DNA from: Pseudobdellovibrio sp043740435 | GTDB taxonomy: Bacteria; Bdellovibrionota; Bdellovibrionia; Bdellovibrionales; Bdellovibrionaceae | Length of the DNA: 64,000 nucleotides | Reading direction: 5' to 3' | Assembly: GCA_043740435.1 (NCBI GenBank) | Contig: JAYUCH010000066.1 | Span: 1-64,000, forward strand | Shown: one piece after another, positions 59,100 to 64,000 of the stretch | Numbering within the stretch: position 1 is the first letter of the stretch | How the letters are laid out: each line of letters opens with the position of its first letter | Notes under the pieces: model-generated | Database searches by the model: none | Seen by the model: the letters and a program-made list of their open reading frames with translations, nothing else | Told to the model about the DNA's origin: nothing | Made by a program: the position numbers and the translations under genes

Positions 59100-60298
59100 T
59101 TAATACTTTTTAAAAGACTTTCTTTATCAAGATAAGGCTGCGACAACTGAAGCAGCCTTATCTTTTTTAACGTATCAGTCATCTGTTCGGGTGGTACCAA
59201 ACCCTTTAAATCATTTCCATCGACTAATTTTGCGGGCCTGTTATTAAATTTTTCTTCGATAGAATCCACTTCATTTGTTGCCCACCGACCGGTTTTACCG
59301 AAATACTTCAGCACATTGAGTACAAGCAGATTTTTCTCAGCCTGATAAACCCATTCGGATTCTGAAAACCTGCAATCAAGACAAAAGCGAAGAGTTTCAA
59401 AAATCTTTAACTCGTTTTTCGAAACCCGTAATTTATGCTTCAAACAATCGGTCACTTTCTTTTGATCAGTTTGCGTAAGTAATAAAAAATGAAAAAACTG
59501 CAGCTGATGGTCAGAGGTCTGGTTGACGAATTCCAAGGAATTAAATTTCGAAATTTGAACTGGAAATACGATCTCGAAAATCTGCAGTGATAATTGATTA
59601 CTAAAAAATGTTTGCCATTCCATAAAAGGAAGCATCTTTTGAATCTCTGACCATAACCGTTCGCCACTGACTTGATCGGTTAAAGCCACCAGTCTTATTG
59701 CTGCTGCCAAAGTTTCACATTCGACTTTAAACTTCAACTGAGTACTTAGCCGCAGCAGTCTGATAATGCGCAAATGATCTTCTTGAAATCGGACCTGAGC
59801 ACTTCCTACACAACGAATAATTTTTGCTTCAATATCTTTTAGCCCACCTACATAATCGATAATTTGCTTATTTTCATCATCCCAAAAAAGTGCATTGATT
59901 GTAAAGTCTCTGCGTAAAGCATCTTCATCCGGTGAAGCAAAGTCTATCTGTGATGGTCTTCGACCATCTCGGTAATCCGATTCACGCCGAAAAGTTGTCA
60001 AATCAAAAAGCTGGCTATCAGCTTGAGAACCCGCTGTCAGATTGGTTAAGGGGATTTTTACAACACCGAACTGTAACCCAACGGGAATAGCATCAGGAAA
60101 TAACTCTAATATTTGATTCGTGGTTGCATCGGTCACTAAGTCAAAGTCCGTGGGTATTCGATTTAAAATAAAATCACGAACAGCTCCGCCTGCTATCCAG
60201 CATTTATAACCACGACCGGACAATTTATTCTTCACTTGTACAAAGTTTGAATAAAGTGGATGATTTTTTAATGCAGTGGCCACGTGAACATGAAGCAT
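59096..60298 (-). CDS. CCA tRNA nucleotidyltransferase / poly(A) polymerase family protein
   Basis: The 400-residue class II nucleotidyltransferase has IAGGAVRDFILNR, the metal Asp pair in PTDFDLVT, and FQFGVVK-like QFGVVKIPL. The family helix RRDFTINALFWD and the RNA-binding-type RFQEDHLRIIRLLR follow. It adds CCA to tRNA or A tails to RNA. The encoded CCA of tRNA-Gly suggests repair use for the former, but the role cannot be decided here. It is divergent from queG, with eight bases between starts. Confidence 0.9.
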   Translation of the reverse strand: MLHVHVATALKNHPLYSNFVQVKNKLSGRGYKCWIAGGAVRDFILNRIPTDFDLVTDATTNQILELFPDAIPVGLQFGVVKIPLTNLTAGSQADSQLFDLTTFRRESDYRDGRRPSQIDFASPDEDALRRDFTINALFWDDENKQIIDYVGGLKDIEAKIIRCVGSAQVRFQEDHLRIIRLLRLSTQLKFKVECETLAAAIRLVALTDQVSGERLWSEIQKMLPFMEWQTFFSNQLSLQIFEIVFPVQISKFNSLEFVNQTSDHQLQFFHFLLLTQTDQKKVTDCLKHKLRVSKNELKIFETLRFCLDCRFSESEWVYQAEKNLLVLNVLKYFGKTGRWATNEVDSIEEKFNNRPAKLVDGNDLKGLVPPEQMTDTLKKIRLLQLSQPYLDKESLLKSIN

Positions 60299-60306
60299 AA
60301 TTCAGT

Positions 60307-61380
60307 ATGAAAGATTTATCAGAAGTTCTCAATGAATTAAAAAATCAGCTTGGACTGAATCAGATTCAAATAGGTCCATTAGCTTCACCCTTGACCATTG
60401 AATTTTATGAAAAATGGCTGGCAAAAAAATATCATGCAGAAATGGGCTACTTAGCCAGTCACTATCTTACAAAAAAAAATCCACAACTATTAAATAAAAA
60501 CTTACAAACTGTTATCACCGTTTCACAAAGTTATTTTCCTGCTGTTGAAAAATCATCAACGACTTACCCGGCCCGGGTTGCAATGTATGCACAAAATAAA
60601 GATTATCATTTTTGGCTGAAAGAAAAATTACTAAAAATTATTTCTGAGCTTAAAGTAATTTATCCCGATCATGATTTTCTACCCTTTGTTGATTCGGGTC
60701 CCGTACTGGAAAGAAACTGGGCTTATGAAAACGGCTTGGGTTGGTTCGGAAAAAATACGTGTTTGATTCACCCTCAACACGGAAGTCTTTTTTTTATTGC
60801 CGAAATACTAACTTCGATTCCTGACTTCAGTAAAGATAGCAGCACTCAAAAATTAGCTCCGTTACCTGACTTTTGCGGTAAGTGCCAAAAGTGCATTGAA
60901 ATTTGTCCCACCGGAGCCCTTGTAGAGCCCCATGTTTTAAAATCTGATTTGTGTATTTCTTATTTAACCATTGAGGCCAAATCAAACCCGCCCCTAGAGC
61001 TTCGCACAAAAATGGGTGACTGGTTTTTTGGCTGCGACTTGTGTCAAACCACTTGTCCGTGGAATGAAAAAGTTTTTCGTGGGCTTAATTTAGCGCCGCA
61101 GCCTGCGACAGATACCCGTCCATTTTTGGATTTATCACTGACTGAAAAAACTGATTTGACCGATTTTTTTAGAAAGTTACTGAACTCATCTAATAAAAAA
61201 ATTGCAAAAGATTTTATCGGCACTGCCTTGATGCGCTCGGGCGGCAATGGGCTAAAAAGAAATGCTCTTATTGTGATTGCTAACCGAAAATTATCAGAGC
61301 TTAAAGCCGATGTTCAACTGCAATTAGCAAATCCAAAATTAGCAGAGCTTGCGACTTGGTGTTTAACACAACTTGATTAA
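60307..61380 (+). CDS. queG: Epoxyqueuosine reductase QueG
   Basis: The 357-residue protein has the N-terminal cobalamin/epoxyqueuosine region (PFVDSGPVLERNWAYENGLG and FGKNTCLIHPQHGS). Two [4Fe-4S] motifs follow: CGKCQKCIEICPTGAL and CDLCQTTCPWN. A C-terminal HEAT-like part follows. It reduces epoxyqueuosine to queuosine in tRNA. Together with the QueD-like gene at 31946 it indicates queuosine synthesis. Confidence 0.96.
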   Translation: MKDLSEVLNELKNQLGLNQIQIGPLASPLTIEFYEKWLAKKYHAEMGYLASHYLTKKNPQLLNKNLQTVITVSQSYFPAVEKSSTTYPARVAMYAQNKDYHFWLKEKLLKIISELKVIYPDHDFLPFVDSGPVLERNWAYENGLGWFGKNTCLIHPQHGSLFFIAEILTSIPDFSKDSSTQKLAPLPDFCGKCQKCIEICPTGALVEPHVLKSDLCISYLTIEAKSNPPLELRTKMGDWFFGCDLCQTTCPWNEKVFRGLNLAPQPATDTRPFLDLSLTEKTDLTDFFRKLLNSSNKKIAKDFIGTALMRSGGNGLKRNALIVIANRKLSELKADVQLQLANPKLAELATWCLTQLD

Positions 61381-61384
61381 AATT

Positions 61385-61984
61385 CTAGTTGATCAAAAAA
61401 CCAAGGGTCAGCATCGGCTGAGTGTCTTTTTTTGTATAGGAATTAAAACCCACAATCGATGAATTGCTTTTATAAGTAACCTGACGATGGGAAAACAAAA
61501 CGCCAACATAAAAGTTTGAAGATAAATTTGTCATATAACCTAAGTCAGCCTGAAAACCAGAACCATCCGTGTAGCTGCCAAAATTTTCGTTGATCCGGTA
61601 AAAAGCTCTGGCGTGAAAACCAGTTCCCCAGAAAATACCCAAACCTGCAGCTGCTGTACCGCCTTGATTTGAAGTGGTGATCATAGAATCATTTCTAGTC
61701 GAGTACTCACCGCCCAAATAAAAATTCGAATCAAAAATATACCCAAGCTTTATATCATAAATCGAGGTTAAGTTTTTCCATTCATTTCCTAAAGCTGGAT
61801 CTGCCGTTGCTTCGGACTGCCCGTAATAAATGCCGAAATCAAACAAAACCCCGGTTCGACCCGAGTTCATTGAATAGGAAACAGGCCTTTCCCGCGGGTT
61901 ATTTACTGCGTAAGTTTTAGCACTTACAAAAAAACAAACTGAAAGTAGAACCACAACCACGGGGTTTTTAAATATATTTTTCAT
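61385..61984 (-). CDS. Exported protein, probable outer-membrane beta-barrel
   Basis: The 199-residue product has a signal peptide (cleavage after TYA). Eight or so strands follow (GVLFDFGIYYG, IYDIKLGYIFDSNFYLGGEYS, FHARAFYRINENFG, FYVGVLFSHRQV) and it ends in LTLGFLIN. It resembles small 8-stranded barrels. Function is unknown. It is convergent with queG four bases away and divergent from the next gene. Confidence 0.68.
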   Translation of the reverse strand: MKNIFKNPVVVVLLSVCFFVSAKTYAVNNPRERPVSYSMNSGRTGVLFDFGIYYGQSEATADPALGNEWKNLTSIYDIKLGYIFDSNFYLGGEYSTRNDSMITTSNQGGTAAAGLGIFWGTGFHARAFYRINENFGSYTDGSGFQADLGYMTNLSSNFYVGVLFSHRQVTYKSNSSIVGFNSYTKKDTQPMLTLGFLIN

Positions 61985-62094
61985 AGCCTATTTCATCTTA
62001 TTCTATTGAGGTTTCAAATGGTTAGTGCGTTGCATTATATCTAGCTTAAGCTTTAGGTTTGACCCGGTGTATATTACATGGTTTTTAAAGCCCA

Positions 62095-62658
62095 ATGAGG
62101 CTAATTTCGTTCGTAATTTTATTTAGTTTATTTCACACCACAGCTTTTTCAATGCTGTATTCTGGAGTTATCACCAAAGGTAGCCCTTATGGCTACCGCA
62201 TCAAAGAATCTCGAATCGACAAAACTTACAGCTTAACGTTCGCAAATCAAACTGTTGAAAATATGTTTGGCAAACTAAAAATAAACGACTTCGTTACTTT
62301 CGAGGGCGCCCGCAGTTCTGCGACGAACACGATTCGCGTTGAATCTGTCAATTACGTCGGCTTAACCGACCTCATCGGAGTTTGGCAGGGCGATGACAAC
62401 TACTGCTACAATTTTAATTCATTTACAGAATTGTGGATTTACTTTCGTACGGGACCCGGCTGCGGTCACCAAACGTTTGAATCCCGAATCTATGCATATA
62501 CCGTCAACCCCTCAGACCCCGACTGGATTATTTTACTTTCAGATAATCAATCCAGTTACATAGCCGATTTAGTTGTCGAGGATGAGAAATCAATAAATAT
62601 TAGTCTTTACGATTCCAATAGTGGGAATATTCTTCGACATATAAAATTAAAAAAGTAA
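62095..62658 (+). CDS. Exported protein of unknown function (187 aa)
   Basis: A short signal peptide (cleavage after AFS) precedes a beta-rich mature protein. It includes LIGVWQGDDNYCYNFNSFTELWIYF and GPGCGHQTF, with a likely Cys pair. The GVWQG...YF pattern recalls lipocalin-like or copper-resistance NlpE-type folds, but it is too weak to assign. It lies eight bases before the arginase-family gene, so cotranscription is possible. Confidence 0.65.
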   Translation: MRLISFVILFSLFHTTAFSMLYSGVITKGSPYGYRIKESRIDKTYSLTFANQTVENMFGKLKINDFVTFEGARSSATNTIRVESVNYVGLTDLIGVWQGDDNYCYNFNSFTELWIYFRTGPGCGHQTFESRIYAYTVNPSDPDWIILLSDNQSSYIADLVVEDEKSINISLYDSNSGNILRHIKLKK

Positions 62659-62666
62659 TTCAATTC

Positions 62667-63635
62667 ATGATGACATTAAAAAGCCCACTTATTCCAACGC
62701 CGCCAAATTATTTTTTTTCTAAAAATGATCCTGACGATCCCCGCCTTGGTCAAATGGCTGAAACAGCACAAATCAATCAAACAGCGACCCAGGCTAACGA
62801 CTTTGGCTTGATCGGATATCCTGATGATGATGGAATTCGTCTCAGCGGAGGGCGCCCTGGAGCTTCCGAAGCCCCCAAGTTAATTCGTCAGTTTTTGTAC
62901 AAAATGACTCCATCTGTGCTTTCAACAAAAAAAATGAGCCTGTTTGATTTCGGAGATTTACAAAATAATTCTAGTTTGGAATCTCGCCATCAGGATGCTT
63001 TGACAATCACGACTTTTTTGCACCAAAAAAAAATGCGGCTAATTTCTTTAGGTGGCGGTCACGATTACGGATACTCGGATGTGGCTGGCTTTTTAAAAAA
63101 CTATATTTCTGCTGATGTGAAACCCGTTGTTATCAATTTTGATGCACATTTAGATGTCCGTCCCACCAATAATGGTTTTAACAGCGGCACACCCTTTTAC
63201 CGTGTGCTGAACGAATTTAAAGGTCAATTCGAATTCATTGAAATTGGACTGCAACCGCAGTGCAATTCAAAAGCGCACTGGGCTTGGGCCGAAGAACATG
63301 GCGCTTATTTATTTGATTTAAAAACCGTCGAAAAAAATGGTTTAGAAAATCTTTTTACCTTTGATGTTTTTAAAAAAGTAAATTCAAAAACCCCGGTTTT
63401 TGTTAGCTTTGATATCGATGCCTTATCAGCCAACGAGGCTGGTGGTTGCAGCCAAGCTTGGGTCACCGGATTAAAGACAGCAGAATGTCTTCGGTTTTTG
63501 ACTGCACTTTACAAAATGGCCGACGTTCGGGGCCTAGGAATTTATGAAGTATCACCCCCTTTGGATCGCGATTTTCAAACATCAAAAACAGCAGCCCTTT
63601 TGATTCATCATTTTTTATTTGAAACAGAGCCTTAA
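62667..63635 (+). CDS. Arginase/agmatinase/formimidoylglutamase family hydrolase
   Basis: The 322-residue ureohydrolase has the binuclear manganese ligands. His is in LGGGHDYGYSD, Asp/His/Asp in NFDAHLDVRP, and two Asp in VSFDIDALSANEAGGCS. The FNSGTPFYRVL segment and the TGL turn favour formimidoylglutamase-type over arginase. It is cytoplasmic. Substrate is inferred only. The threonine-aldolase-like gene follows with no gap. Confidence 0.9.
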   Translation: MMTLKSPLIPTPPNYFFSKNDPDDPRLGQMAETAQINQTATQANDFGLIGYPDDDGIRLSGGRPGASEAPKLIRQFLYKMTPSVLSTKKMSLFDFGDLQNNSSLESRHQDALTITTFLHQKKMRLISLGGGHDYGYSDVAGFLKNYISADVKPVVINFDAHLDVRPTNNGFNSGTPFYRVLNEFKGQFEFIEIGLQPQCNSKAHWAWAEEHGAYLFDLKTVEKNGLENLFTFDVFKKVNSKTPVFVSFDIDALSANEAGGCSQAWVTGLKTAECLRFLTALYKMADVRGLGIYEVSPPLDRDFQTSKTAALLIHHFLFETEP

Positions 63636-64000
63636 GTGAAAGGTTTTGGAAGCGATAATCACTCAGGAATCCACCCCGAATTATTAAGCGCCATCATCGC
63701 AAGCAACGTGGATCATTCGCCCAGTTACGGAACTGACAGTTTTACTGAGAATGCAAATAACCAATTTAAAAAATTATTTGGTGATCAAACCAAAATATTT
63801 TTTGTCTTCAATGGCACCGCTGCAAATGTTTTATCTTTGCAGTCTTTGATGAAGCGCCATCAATCCGTATTTTGCACCGACATAAGCCATTTAAATCTGG
63901 ATGAATGTGGCTCTCCTGAATTTTTTGCTGGAAAACTAATTCCATTACCGAATACCAATGGAAAATTAAGCCTAGATTCGCTTAAAAGTGCATTGATCCG
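63636..64000 (+). CDS. Threonine aldolase-like PLP enzyme, partial (3' end outside window)
   Basis: A GTG directly after the arginase-family stop opens a frame of 121 codons to the right edge. The residues GFGSDNHSGIHPELLSAI, YGTDSFTENANNQFKKLFG and FVFNGTAANVLSLQSL match the N-terminal half of L-threonine aldolase/beta-eliminating lyases. The PLP lysine lies beyond the window. These enzymes cleave threonine to glycine and acetaldehyde. The missing end prevents a fuller check. Confidence 0.85.
   Translation, partial: MKGFGSDNHSGIHPELLSAIIASNVDHSPSYGTDSFTENANNQFKKLFGDQTKIFFVFNGTAANVLSLQSLMKRHQSVFCTDISHLNLDECGSPEFFAGKLIPLPNTNGKLSLDSLKSALI

Noticed and set aside
1..64000. CRISPR array, prophage, insertion sequence, rRNA operon
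   Set aside because: No regularly spaced repeats, transposase, integrase, phage structural genes or rRNA sequence were seen.

Overview
The window reads as chromosome from a free-living Gram-negative bacterium, most likely of the Bdellovibrionota (Bdellovibrio and relatives). The DNA is AT-rich. TTG and GTG starts are common. Many genes encode Sec-exported or lipidated envelope proteins of unknown function. A TIGR02147/DUF4423 regulator, an RCC1-like Cys/Trp-repeat lipoprotein, a BP74-like secreted protein, a probable TIGR04552-family protein and a fused IcmF mutase are gene types I associate with that group. The phylum call is inference; no rRNA is present to settle it.

Layout. 1-2.2 kb: exported proteins, one with a haem-type CXXCH. 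2.3-6.6 kb: a PfpI/DJ-1 protein convergent with an arsR-pstSCAB operon that has a clear ArsR/SmtB operator and no phoU. 7.2-10.7 kb: small lipoprotein, exported protein, TIGR02147 regulator, second small lipoprotein, DUF2914 membrane protein. 11-18 kb: exported proteins, SDR, SIMPL protein with a divergent LysR regulator, DUF3224 protein, and an AAA/DUF4143 ATPase with tandem palindromes against its start codon. 18.2-24.1 kb: accessory region with a hydrolase, a truncated mobile-mystery A gene plus Fic-type B gene, a HigBA-type toxin-antitoxin pair with a textbook promoter/operator, then a segment flanked by a decayed copy of tRNA-Gly 3' sequence and the intact tRNA-Gly(GCC). It carries a second DJ-1-like protein and an RCC1-like lipoprotein with a frameshifted signal peptide.

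24.4-35 kb: PLD-family protein, glycosyltransferase-deacetylase fusion, feoAB under a Fur-like box, BP74-like protein, two divergent QueD/PTPS paralogues, phosphatidylserine decarboxylase, FAD oxidoreductase. 35-51.7 kb: DEAD-box helicase with an RG-rich tail, a butyryl-CoA module (3-hydroxyacyl-CoA dehydrogenase, enoyl-CoA hydratase, IcmF), plsC, a RelA/SpoT-like protein, lipoproteins, lspA, and the fadI-fadJ beta-oxidation pair. 51.9-64 kb: maeB-hflX, a transglycosylase-like protein, thioesterase, LuxR-type HTH protein, CheY-CheX pair, CCA/poly(A) polymerase family enzyme, queG, an arginase-family hydrolase and the start of a threonine-aldolase-like gene.

Working together: pstSCAB takes up phosphate; feoAB takes up ferrous iron; fadI/fadJ with the IcmF operon suggests growth on fatty acids and branched or butyryl-CoA intermediates, with MaeB linking malate to pyruvate; queD and queG belong to queuosine synthesis; psd and plsC build phospholipids; lspA matures the many lipoproteins. 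No CRISPR array, prophage, integrase or insertion sequence was seen.
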